Positions 55,190 through 64,000 of a stretch of 64,000 bases of DNA are shown piece by piece (the stretch's first letter is position 1; every line of letters starts with the position of its first letter). A model generated the notes under the pieces. That model was not told where the DNA came from. It saw only the letters and a list, made by a program, of their open reading frames with translations, and searched no databases. A program made the position numbers and the translations under genes. The stretch is taken from assembly GCA_963585895.1 (NCBI GenBank), contig OY757904.1, positions 23,130,896 to 23,194,895 of the forward strand, in the 5' to 3' direction. This stretch comes from Sepioteuthis lessoniana. Taxonomy: Eukaryota; Mollusca; Cephalopoda; Myopsida; Loliginidae.

Positions 55190-56060
55190 GATAAAAAGCG
55201 ACTTTTTAGAGAGAAAAAGGTCAGCAAGATAATTTTAAACTGACTTTTAATGGAGAAAGAGACTATATGACAATTTTAATCCGGTAGAAAAAGAGAGTTT
55301 GAATGAAGAAAGAGACTATAAGACAATCGGATAGGGCAAGAAAGTTTTAATGGAGAAAGAGTTTATAAGACAATTTTACTTAAGTAGAGAACGTGACCTT
55401 TGATGGAGAAAGAGACTATAAGACAATTTTAATCAGGTAGAGAATGTGACTTTTAATGGAGAAAATGACAAGGAGACAATTTTAATCAGGTTGTAAATAT
55501 GACTTTTAATGAGAAAAGGAGCTATAAGAGGATTCTAATCAGGTATAGAAAAAAGAGTTTTAATGGAGAAAGAGACTATAAGACAATTCTAATCAACTAG
55601 GGAATTTAACTTTTAATGGGGAAAGTGACAATAAGATAATTTTAATCAGGCAGATAAAGAGACTATAAAGCATTTAATTAAGAAGGGAAAGATAATTTTA
55701 ATCGAAAAAGAGACTATGATTTTTAACAGACAAGGAAAGATAATTTCAGTTGAGAAATAGTCTATGAAATAATTCTCATCTGATGGAGAAATATAATTTT
55801 AAGGAAGAAAGAGTCTATAACATAATCAAGCAGAGAGCGATAATTCTTACAGAGAAATGTATAAATCTGAACGTGAACGAAAGAGTCCGACTAGTATTCG
55901 AACTGGTTTAATACATACCAATCAAGCACGTTAACAGCTAAACAACAAAGACTCCCCTTTATTCAAAGAGAGATAATTTTTATATTGAGACAATAACACA
56001 ATTTTGATCTCGTATAGAAAGAAACTTTTAATTAAAAAAAAACCCCAGAAAATAGCAAGA
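55190..56060. repeat. ~53-bp purine-rich tandem repeat
   Basis: About 15 degenerate units with AATGGAGAAAGAGACTATAA, GACAATTTTAATCAGGTAGA and TGACTTTTAATGG. GACTATA words fall at about 55261, 55314, 55414, 55573, giving ~53 bp steps. Interrupted at 55880-55965 by a tRNA-like fragment. Confidence 0.8.
55880..55965 (-). mobile_element. tRNA-like fragment, probable SINE head
   Basis: Minus sense: GTTTAGCTGTTAACGTGC (A-box-like) and CAGTTCGAATACTAG (B-box-like), tRNA-like spacing. Sits inside the 53-bp array. Confidence 0.5.
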
Positions 56061-56279
56061 TCATACTTCCACTGAAATAAATAATCGAAGTATTTATTTA
56101 GCAGCATATATATTAGTACCAGATAAGACCCAAAACGTTATTCTTTGAAATATGAAGGTTATGACATCAGAAAATATGTGATATAATGGCCGAGCGATTT
56201 CGTTTTATGCCTTTGGGTTTAGTTAGACTGAGAACCTTTCGGCTCAGTGCATGGGTTACAAAGGTGCAACATTAACGCA
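56061..56279. other. Unassigned spacer
   Basis: Nothing recognised. Confidence 0.4.
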
Positions 56280-56570
56280 GGTGTTCACGCACGTGCGCGG
56301 AGCGGACGTGTCACTCAGAGATGTTACAATAGTCCAGATGGGAAATGGGGCTAGAGAGTTCGAATGACGTCACGTACCAGAAGCGCGCGGAGGATTTGGG
56401 GGATTTTGAAAATGTCAGTTAGTTGAGTTCTGCCTCGGGCGAAGACGGCTGGCTTTCGCTTGCACGCCGAAGCCAGGCCAGTGGCCTTGTGGCGGGTGCC
56501 ACACGTGTTGGAGGTGGGGGCTGATGGAAAAGTCATCATAGAAAGATTGTGCATCCCTCTTCCTTATGTC
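56280..56570. promoter_or_regulatory. GC/CpG-rich island with a palindromic CRE site
   Basis: The only clearly GC- and CpG-rich stretch in the window. TGACGTCA at 56365-56372 is a perfect cAMP-response-element palindrome. The plus strand is open from about 56460 to 56702 but has no ATG at its start. A possible splice donor AAGGTAATA lies at about 56586. It could be a promoter or first exon of an unseen gene, or part of an old inserted element. Confidence 0.35.
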
Positions 56571-56985
56571 GAAACCTTTAACTCAAAGGTAATAAAAGGT
56601 TTCATACCTGAACTAAGAAGTCGTTACGTGTTTTTCGTGTTTCGGGATTCCTATGTTCTATGTATATATGTTATGAACATTCTCTGTACGTTTAACACGT
56701 AGCCATATCATGGCTATGTAACAAATGTACATTAAAAATATTATATTTAATAATCTAAATTAATGGTATATTTTTCAAAACGTACAGAGGAAAATATGGA
56801 ATAACCCAATGTCGAGTAAAAATAATAAAATACTATCGTAATTTGCATGCCTTAAACAAATATAACATTATCCCAGAAAAACAAATCAAAAGATAATATT
56901 TGCAGACCGTATGAAACTTTTGGCCATATCTAAGTCAAAGATTATATAGCTCCAAAGAGAACCGCTTATTGAAATACTGGAAAGA
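56571..56985. other. Unassigned AT-rich spacer
   Basis: Nothing recognised. Confidence 0.4.
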
Positions 56986-56989
56986 ATCG

Positions 56990-57935
56990 TAAAACTCTTT
57001 GAAGAAAGCAATCCATAATGGTGTGTGGTAGAAGATGGTTGTTTTTCGTTTGCTGTGTCTGAATTTGATGTAAATGGAAAAGAAATGGTGTTTTAAAAAA
57101 TCAAAAAAAATACTGGTGGGCTACGAAAAATATCCAAATATCAGGATAGAATTCCGAAAGTAATATGCCTTGAAAAAAGAAAGATTATAACAAAACAAAT
57201 GAAAAACAAATGGGTCGAAACTGGAGACAATGCTTGTTATAGAACCGAAATAAATTTGCTGAATATAATGCTATTCATATAGAGAAAAATCACATGAAAA
57301 TCACCATTGATACACAATCAGAAGAAAATAAAGTTAAATTTAGGTAAAGGTAACTGAGCATGGCCTGTGGATTTTAGGATGAAAGTGATATTCAGTGATT
57401 AATTAAGAATCTGTGTGTGCTACGGCGATGATGCAGGGACTTCTGTCAGGTACTATTTAGATGAAGTATATGAAAATGACTTCCTGAAAAAATTAAAGCT
57501 GGCAAATTTCCCGGGTCAATCATGATATTTGGTTGCATATCATTTAAGGTACGAGGGAAAATGGCAACCATTATCTTAAAAGTCAATGCACATGTTTATG
57601 TTGAAATATTACATAGTTTTCTAATTCCATCCATAAAAATTTTTTTCAGCGATAATTAAGTAATTTTTCAAAATGATTATTTATCTTATCACAAAGCAAA
57701 GAAGAGTAAAGTTTTTTTAGTTGAGGACCACATATTCAATCACTGATATGTCCGGAGAACAGTCCGTCAGTAAATTAAACTGAAAATTCAAGGTATCTTT
57801 TTAAAAAAGGAGCTTGAGATGGCTCCATCTATTTTCTCCGTGTGGGAAAATTGTAAATACTTCAATTAAGAATATTGCGTTAAATTATTAAAATCCACGC
57901 CAGAAAGAATTAAGGCAGTTATAAAAGCTCGTTTG
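56990..57935 (+). pseudogene. Tc1-like transposase remnant
   Basis: In order on the plus strand, with several frame changes: VETGDNACYRTE area, RICVCYGDDAGTSVRYYLDE, VYENDFLKKLKLANFPG, IMIFGCISFKVRGKMATIIL, VNAHVYVEILHSFLIPSIK, VIFQNDYLSYHKAKKSKVFL and a C-terminal EYCVKLLKSTPERIKAVIKA. These match the catalytic domain of Tc1-type transposases. The FSDES motif is disrupted (stop after FSD, about 57397), and the SPDLNPIE region is not recognisable. Terminal inverted repeats not found. Confidence 0.75.
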
Positions 57936-57946
57936 GGTTAATTACG

Positions 57947-58326
57947 CATTAATGGTGTAATGGTTATCGCCGTAGGATATGAACACGGCGACACGAGTTC
58001 AAAGCATGATCCTATTTTCCCAACCCCTCCGCTCGGGCAGGATATGACACAGGGTCAATTTTTAAGCGAAGTTTAACAGGTTTGAATTCAGAGTTTTCCT
58101 TCTCCTAGACTAGTTGGCTCACCAAGGCTGAAGAACCTTGTCTGCCCTGCTATTTACCCATAGCTGGATGGAGAATAATTGGATTCATACCTTCCCCAAG
58201 GATATTAGTGTTATGTGAAATGCAATCAGTCTCGTCCAGGATTTAAACTCGTGTCGCCGTGTCCAATTCCTGCGACGATAACCACTACAACAAGGCATGA
58301 TGACAACACTGATTGCTTTAAATTTC
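57947..58326 (+). mobile_element. SINE family C head (C7) interrupted by C8
   Basis: Head GGTGTAATGGTTATCGCCGT ... CACGAGTTCAAA at 57952-58003, resuming at 58302-58326 with GACAACACTGATTGCTTTAA. The rest of C7 is lost. Confidence 0.75.
58021..58294 (-). mobile_element. SINE family C (C8), full length
   Basis: Minus sense; head ATCGTCGCAGGAATTGGACA, B box GAGTTTAAATCCTGG, middle CTATGGGTAAATAGCAGG, tail TTGACCCTGTGTCATATCCT ending CGGAGGGGTTGG. Flanked by gcatgat at 58004-58010 and 58295-58301. Inserted in opposite orientation within C7. Confidence 0.87.
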
Positions 58327-58440
58327 TCAAATCAGTATGCAGTATCCTTGTGTAGTTCTTGTCTAGCTTTTACTCCAGGCGATTCGTTAAAGTAAATGGT
58401 GCAACCATACAATAGTACTTACAGTGATAGAACATGGAAG
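58318..58440 (-). mobile_element. RTE-like LINE fragment (L16)
   Basis: Reversed match to the LDGNYTRMLRAIL region (TGTGTAGTTCTTGTCTAGCT) and to LLYGCT (TGGTGCAACCATACAATAGT). About 120 bp. Confidence 0.65.
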
Positions 58441-59189
58441 AATTCCCATTAGTCTTATTCTCGAAAAATATTTGAAATCTTTCAAATTTAATTCAAAATT
58501 ATTATCCCATATTAGGAATATTTTGAATATTTTCCAATTTTTTATAATCTATGTAACGTATATAACGATGTTTCTTCATTTATAGCCCAGCAATCTAAAA
58601 AAAAATAATTAAAAAAAAAGGAAAAAAGAAAGAATTCCGCGGGACTAAAAATTTCTTTCATCAGTAACCTACATAAACGGGATAATAACATTTTGGATCA
58701 GTGATCGATGGAAAGAATGATTGAATCTGACATCTGGCGACGGGTTAGCGTTAAAGATGTACCTGCTTCCAACAAATGCTGGCTGCGAGCCAACGTGTGC
58801 CGACTTTAATTCTCGCAATGTCTCATGTAATCATTACGACAGCAACATATGTCTGGAAACGTTTGAGTCATTGTTCGAGAGATAAATGCAGGCGATAGCA
58901 TCATTAATTTAACTGTACCTCCTGTATTGCTGTGGCTTTACATAGAATATAGCAAGCAATAAATTATCAAGCAATGCATTATGCGACAAGTGCGGTAAAA
59001 ATGGAAAATAAGACACAAGTTCTGTTTTTGACAGCAATATTAACATTTCAAATGGTCAACGTCTATAATTATCATAAATATTAAGAAAATGCAAGATAGT
59101 TTGGCATATCAACGTTCGTAAATGCGAGATGAGTTTGTACATAATTTATTTCGTTTTTAAATCAAAATTTTGTTTCGACTGGTTGATTG
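58441..59189. other. Unassigned AT-rich region
   Basis: Nothing recognised apart from a tail-like GTTTGGCATATCAACG at about 59099. Confidence 0.4.
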
Positions 59190-59460
59190 ATTTTAACAGC
59201 GTGTCAACCTGTCTAGGGTTATTTTTATGTAGTTAGCACATTATATTTATATGTTTTGGCCCTTTGTTTCCGTCTCTTTATACGACGCGATCGAATACGA
59301 ATGATTTTTAAACATATATATCAGACTCATTGATGGGACACTAACACATACTACCACTCTGGGTCAGAGTGGACTTGGGAGTAATAACAATGAAGTGGGT
59401 AATCTACACTTTTAGATTATGTGAACAGATTCAATTTAGTGTTCTACCAATGATATCCCT
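59190..59460 (-). mobile_element. A' retroposon piece
   Basis: ACAGCGTGTCAACCTGTCTA (shared with 38790-38810), body, and reversed head GATGGGACACTAACACATAC, CTCTGGGTCAGAGTGGACTT. Confidence 0.55.
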
Positions 59461-59466
59461 TTTTGG

Positions 59467-59742
59467 TGGGGTGCCCGTGGTGTAATGGTTATCGTCGTAG
59501 GAAATGGACACAGCACATCGAGTTCAAATCCTGGACGAGAATGATTGCATTTCATGTAGCACTAATACCCTTAGGGAAGGTATGACTCCAATTATTCTCC
59601 CTCCAACGATGGGTAAATAGTAGGACAGACTGTGTTCATCAGCCTTTGTGAAGGAGACGAAAAACTCTGAATTTAAACCTGTTAAACTCTGCTTAAAATT
59701 TGACCTTGTGTCATATCCTGCCCGAGCGGAAGGGTTGGACAG
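59467..59742 (+). mobile_element. SINE family C (C9)
   Basis: GTGCCCGTGGTGTAATGGTT, GAGTTCAAATCCTGGACGAG, middle CTCCAACGATGGGTAAATAG, tail TTGACCTTGTGTCATATCCT, GAGCGGAAGGGTTGG. Head to tail with C10. Confidence 0.9.
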
Positions 59743-59746
59743 TGGA

Positions 59747-60018
59747 GGTGCCCGTGGTGTAATGGTTATCGTCGTAGGAAATGGACACAGCGACACGAGT
59801 TCAAATCCTGGACGAGACATAGCATTTCACATAGCACTAATACCCTTGATATGAATCCAATTATTTTCCCTCCAACTATGGGTAAATAGTAGGGCTGACT
59901 GGGTTCTTCAGCCTTGGTGAGGCAACTAGTCTAGGAGAAGGAAACTCTGAATAGAAACCTGTTAAAATCTGCTTAAAAATGACCTTGTGTCATATCCTGC
60001 CTGAGCGGTGGGGTTGGT
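59747..60018 (+). mobile_element. SINE family C (C10)
   Basis: Same order as C9, 5 bp downstream: GGTGCCCGTGGTGTAATGG, B box GAGTTCAAATCCTGG, tail ending GAGCGGTGGGGTTGG. Differs from C9 by substitutions and small gaps. Confidence 0.9.
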
Positions 60019-60374
60019 ACATATGATGAGCATTAACGATAAACTATCTATCTGAGATTACTTGCTGGGTACATCGACATCAAGTGTATCCCTAAAATCA
60101 GACAAGGTTGCTAAAAATCTGAATCTAATAACTTTGCCTGTCTTATGAGAGAACGGTGAAGCAATCTAGAGCAAAAAAAAATATATTTTTCTACAAATAA
60201 ATAGCCAATAATGACCCTTAACTTGTTGATTGCGAATACTACCCCTAAGAAAAGAAGTGTGGAATTACCTCACGTAGATGATGTTCTCTCGATTTCTTTT
60301 ATGTAGCAATGAATACATTAATAGCGAATAAGATGTAAAACATTTCTATTAAGTAGCAGAAAATTCTGGCTTGA
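60019..60374. other. Unassigned spacer
   Basis: Nothing recognised. Confidence 0.4.
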
Positions 60375-60960
60375 TAAAATATAGCTAAAACCATCTTATC
60401 TATTAAATAATTTAGAAGCAGAGGAAAATATAAAGGAATAACCCAACATTGTTTTCCGGGACAATTTTGAGAATCATGCACCCTGTAAGTAATGTCATAT
60501 AAACGTCTTTTAAACTGAACTGCAAACAAATAAAATATATACAAAGCCATCTTAAATTTGTTTCATTTTTACGATAATTAGAGTCGGTGACCATCAAAGA
60601 TATGAAGAGTATCGTTGTAAGCCTGTGTTTCGGGACACGTTTGACAGCCATGCACTCGGTACATAATCTTATATATAAAGTCTTTTAAACTGAACAGTAA
60701 ATGAAATATAATAGAAAACAATCTTAAATTTGTTTCATTTGTACAATAATTAGAGTCGCTGACTATCTCAAATATGGAGAGTATGGTTTTAAACCTGTGC
60801 GCATGATTTTCGGGATACAATTGATAACCGTACACCCGGTATATATTTTCATATACCATCTCTTTCATATTGAAAAACAAAAAATACATACGGTCATCTT
60901 AAATTTGTTTAATTTTTACGATAATTAGAGACGCTGGTCATCTTAAATATAAATATTTAA
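60375..60960. repeat. ~174-bp tandem repeat, about 3.3 copies
   Basis: CATCTTAAATTTGTTT-type words recur at about 60390 (varied), 60548, 60720 and 60895. Each unit holds TACGATAATTAGAGTCG, TTTCGGGACACG-like and AGTCTTTTAAACTGAACAG words. The period is close to a multiple of three, so partly similar minus-strand ORFs appear in each unit; I treat these as by-products. Confidence 0.8.
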
Positions 60961-61042
60961 AAAAAAAAGCAAAAAAAAATTGTTTTATTTACTTTTCTGC
61001 CAAATTTCGAGACGAGTCACCGTCAATTCTTCAAGGGGAAAG
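60961..61042. other. A-rich spacer
   Basis: A runs at 60959-60982. Confidence 0.5.
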
Positions 61043-61215
61043 TCCCCGTGGTGAAGTAGTTAATGTGCTGGGCTGAGATGTTGTAGTAAGTGAGTTCGAA
61101 TTCCAGTCACGAAACCATACGACTTTTTGATTCTTTTGGATCAGCAGTCTCGATTCTCTGGTTGCGAAAATCACGAATATACATCCTCCTACTCTCTGTC
61201 CCATCGATATGTATT
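61043..61215 (+). mobile_element. tRNA-derived SINE-like element
   Basis: CCGTGGTGAAGTAGTTAATG (A box) and GTGAGTTCGAATTCCAG (B box) at tRNA-like spacing, then a body with ATCAGCAGTCTCGATTCTCT. Family not matched to B, C or D. Confidence 0.6.
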
Positions 61216-61550
61216 GTGACATATGGCACGTGACTAGAGTATGAATGATTATAGTCTAGGGGAAACCATTCTCCTATCATTATCTTACCTGATCAAGCTG
61301 AGAGTTATACAAAAGTGCTCAAGCGTTTTTACTGCTTTCTCTTTTTCTGGCTGACCCTTCTCTCTCTCTGTCTCTCGCTCGCACGCACGCGCGTGCGCTC
61401 TTTGTCGTTATAGTCACGTATGTTGAATTATTAAATCTACGGATGGATATTCGATTATTCTAAAAGGATTTTATTTTTGGCGAACCCGGTAAAGACTCCT
61501 GAGATATAAACATAAATATATACAAATGTATATATATATAGATATATAAA
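61216..61550. other. Spacer with a pyrimidine-rich and a CG-alternating stretch
   Basis: TC-rich run at 61352-61380 followed by alternating CGCACGCACGCGCGTGCGC at about 61379-61398. Confidence 0.6.
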
Positions 61551-61551
61551 C

Positions 61552-61950
61552 TTAGCCTATTCGATTGAAGCTGTAGAATGCATCGACACCATCCCTGTAA
61601 AGGGGTAAGACCCTGCCCAAACGAATGTCCCGCGTATGTTATAAAGCAATCTGATGGTAAGGGTCTAGTAATGCTGGAGATTTGAAGAACGCGGAGTACC
61701 CATTCATTGCCATCACTCCCGAGTCCACTCTGGCCATGAGAGGTAGTACCCGACAAAGTCAAATGGAATTCTTCGACATTTAAACTGTGTATAAACAAAT
61801 GACTTATAACTAATTCAATTGTTTGAAATAGAACTATTTAATCATTTAACTGTGTTTAAACAAATAACTGATGTTAAATTGAATTGCTTGTGATACAGAC
61901 CAATAGTTGGATCTATTCAACATTGTTGACTTATTTTTACAAATCGTATA
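61552..61950 (+). mobile_element. Family A/A' retroposon, head and body
   Basis: Plus sense: GAAGCTGTAGAATGCATCGA, GGGGTAAGACCCTGCCCAAA, CAATCTGATGGTAAGGGTCT, CACTCTGGCCATGAGAGGTA, then subrepeats TAATTCAATTGTTTGAAATA. Tail not found next to it. Confidence 0.7.
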
Positions 61951-61967
61951 TATCTTAGTCTTTAATC

Positions 61968-62500
61968 ATGGGTGACCCGAAGGCTTCCTTTTCAATAGCT
62001 ACTTCATCGAGGCGTTGGGGAGGGCGATGCTCCATTCCCTGGATTGCTCCACTTTACCCTTAATATATACTTTTTAATGCTGAGTGTTAAGCAAGACGGT
62101 ATCAACTACCATTTAGGAGGTGCCCGTGGTGTAATGGTTATCGTCGTAGGAAATGGACACGGCGACACGAGTTCAAATCCTGGACGAGACTGATTTCATT
62201 TCTCATAGCACTAATACCCTTTGGAAAGGTATGACTCCAATTATTCTCCCTCCAGCTATGAGTAAATAGTAGGACAGACTGGTTGTTCTTCAGCCTTGGT
62301 GAAGCAACTAGTCTAGGAAAATGAAACTCTGAATTCAAACATGTTAGACTTCGCTTAAATATTGATCTTGTGTCATATCCTGCCCGAGCGGAGGGGTTGG
62401 GTAAAGAGGATCTACTACCATTTTTTTAGTCTTTGGTATGACTCGACTTGGAATTGAACCCCGGTCTCCTCGACCATTGGTGAACACTCTACTCATAACG
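61968..62500 (-). mobile_element. SINE family D (D3) interrupted by C11
   Basis: Minus sense; 3' part at 61968-62114 (GGGTGACCCGAAGGCTTCCT on the plus strand), head part at 62424-62500 with TTGGAATTGAACCCCGG (B box reversed) and ACCATTGGTGAACACTCTAC. Split by C11. Confidence 0.82.
62115..62413 (+). mobile_element. SINE family C (C11), full length, young
   Basis: Complete head, middle and tail (ends GAGCGGAGGGGTTGGGTAAA). Flanked by actaccattt at 62105-62114 and 62414-62423. Inserted in D3. Confidence 0.92.
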
Positions 62501-62519
62501 CCAATAAATATGAATAAAT

Positions 62520-62592
62520 ATTGATAAACCGGATTTTGCATTAATTAACCAACAGTGGTTGATATGCCATAAAACTAAACAAAACTAAAACA
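62520..62592 (+). mobile_element. A/B tail fragment
   Basis: GGATTTTGCATTAATTAACC, AACAGTGGTTGATATGCCAT and an ACTAAAC-rich end. No head. Confidence 0.7.
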
Positions 62593-63130
62593 AGTGTAAC
62601 TTATAGAAAAAGTCCAACAACCCCACCTCGCACACCACAAGCTTTGTGACTTTTCAGGCTTATCTTTCTTTTGGTTCATGTTGTAAAAGACGTATTAATA
62701 AAAAATCGTTTAGATATCGTCGTTCATATTGTTTTCTTCTCCTTATAGTCGACCAAATCTTTCATTACGTTCAAATATAAAACGAAGAAAGGTTTGAAGA
62801 ATGTCTGGCTGTTATGAGAAATTGTAAAGAGATGTTTTGTGTTCGCATTGGTAATTTTTAATCACAAGCATTTCTTTGCCCAATCGCTGGTCTGTTTTTT
62901 TAAAGTTGAATAGAAGAAATTATTTCTATATCCAAGGTCATCCGCTGCATTGAATAGATTGAATGATGACTGATGAGGGAACTGGGAGGGGAGATGCGGC
63001 AATTCATTTAAAATTTTATAGACTTGATTCCTTGTATATCTTTATGGCAAAGGTTTTGTTCTTTCTTTTTTCTTTTTTGTTCTAAGAGATTATTGCAAAG
63101 GTATCAGAGTTTTGTATTGACTGAACATAT
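62593..63130. other. Unassigned AT-rich region
   Basis: Nothing recognised. Confidence 0.4.
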
Positions 63131-63132
63131 AT

Positions 63133-64000
63133 CATCATCATCTTCATCATCAACCTCATCTAAATTTGTTGACAGCAGGGATTTTCTTGATTTTCTTTCT
63201 CCATTCTTTCTGACCAACAATCACTATTGCTAAGTCCTCGAGACGGCATCCAATATCAACACTGAGCTGATAAATGTATTTGCTTGTCAGCCAAAACTAG
63301 TGTATCCATAAGTAGGAGACTATAGAAAAACGCTGCTTATAAGTTCATCCTAACCTCTCCTGCTTCAAAGTATTTACAGTTTATTTTATCAGAAAGACCA
63401 TATTTTAATATGGTCACTAAATTGTCAAGAGCAGTCAATGCTTTAACTTTGCGTAGGTTGACTGTCAGTAGATGAGACGTTGTCAACGAAGTATGTTAAC
63501 TGGTCTACATATATTTCAGGGGCGTGCCATTTAATGAGATTCCACTATCTTGATTAAAACACATAGGTTCTCTTTTGTCTGAGTTCTTGGAGAGACTATT
63601 GCCTCTTGTCCCCTTCTCCAGATTATGCAGCAGAGATTAAGTTTTAGCTGATCATTTACAAGAAGCTGTAGATCATATGCATAGTTTGCATACGTAATAA
63701 TTTCTGCAACATATTGTATGCTTCTTGCCTATTTTCGTGTGAAACGATCTTTCTTCGTTAGATCTATAGAAATCGCGCCAGTGTGTATTCTTGCAAGACT
63801 TTAGGGACAATGTTTAAAAAAGCAGTGTCACCATAGGGTGAGCGATTCATTGCTTTTATGTTTCTATAGGGCATCTTTATAGCGGTAACAAATTCTATGG
63901 GGAGATTATATGTTAGTAGCATTTGCTCCATCTTTTCTTTGTGTGTGGAGTCAAATGCCAAGGAGAAATCTACAAAAAATTGTGTTGCCTCGATATTTTT
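63133..64000 (-). mobile_element. RTE-like LINE, old copy running off the window (L17)
   Basis: ATC-type tail at about 63133-63160, then reversed C-terminal and thumb regions, the TEYMC-type word (AACACATAGGTTCTC at about 63559), a decayed YADD region and, at the edge, a 65-codon frame MAFDSTHKEKMEQMLLTYNL with the motif A remainder (AFDS) and SPYGDTAFLN. Many stops; the 5' side is cut by the window end. Confidence 0.78.

Noticed and set aside
60299-60889. Three minus-strand ORFs with partly similar sequences, looking like a repeat protein
   Set aside because: They are different frames of the ~174-bp tandem repeat, each short, with no shared frame across units.
62966-62995. CTGATGAGGGAACTGGGAG as a hammerhead core
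   Set aside because: No stem II closure and no GAA core follow it.

Overview
The window looks like gene-poor, AT-rich DNA from an animal nuclear genome. I found no convincing host protein-coding gene, rRNA or intact tRNA gene. Nearly everything recognisable is a retroposon, DNA-transposon debris or tandem repeat. The mix (an RTE-like LINE ending in ATC repeats, several tRNA-headed SINE families, a mariner, Tc1 debris, abundant TA and TTCT microsatellites) suggests an invertebrate, probably a mollusc and perhaps a cephalopod. That is inference from memory of such repeats; I cannot name the species.

Main repeat families. (1) One LINE family (single ORF, endonuclease then reverse transcriptase, about 1,000 residues) occurs about 17 times, mostly as 5'-truncated 3' ends. 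The longest copies are at 33985-36855 and at 24567-26990; the latter has its 5' half inverted at 22902-23775. (2) A composite retroposon, called family A here, has a head of about 250 bp, a body of about 53-bp subrepeats and a tail made of a hairpin-like segment plus (ACCAA)n. An older relative is called A'. Several copies have clear target-site duplications. (3) tRNA-headed SINEs: family B (shares the tail of A), family C (shares the head and middle of B but has another tail), family D, a 125-bp family F, and single tRNA-like fragments.

The most interesting part is 36927-38064. Four irregular units, about 300-360 bp apart, each carry a tRNA-like head followed by a hammerhead-ribozyme-like motif. 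The first unit can be drawn as a complete type I hammerhead: CUGAUGA core, paired stem II, GAA, short stem III, GUC cleavage triplet and paired stem I. The second unit, 322 bp downstream, is nearly identical. The third and fourth have different tRNA-like heads and decayed hammerheads. The arrangement resembles hammerhead SINE-like repeats such as schistosome Sm-alpha and metazoan retrozymes.

Layout. 1-4.1 kb: foldback element, LINE tail, family A, large 44-bp minisatellite. 4.3-6.2 kb: nest of four retroposons. 6.7-20.9 kb: LINE tails, SINEs, an internally deleted mariner (11.5-12.4 kb). 21-31.3 kb: Tc1 fragment, split LINE, long LINE, decayed LINE pieces. 31.3-34 kb: mostly unassigned, one SINE D. 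34-38 kb: best LINE followed by the hammerhead array. 38-52 kb: many A and A' copies, a T-rich tract, a tandem array of retroposon tails. 52.7-56 kb: related purine-rich repeats. 56.3-56.6 kb: GC/CpG-rich island. 57-64 kb: Tc1 remnant, nested and tandem C SINEs, a 174-bp tandem repeat, and a LINE running off the right edge.
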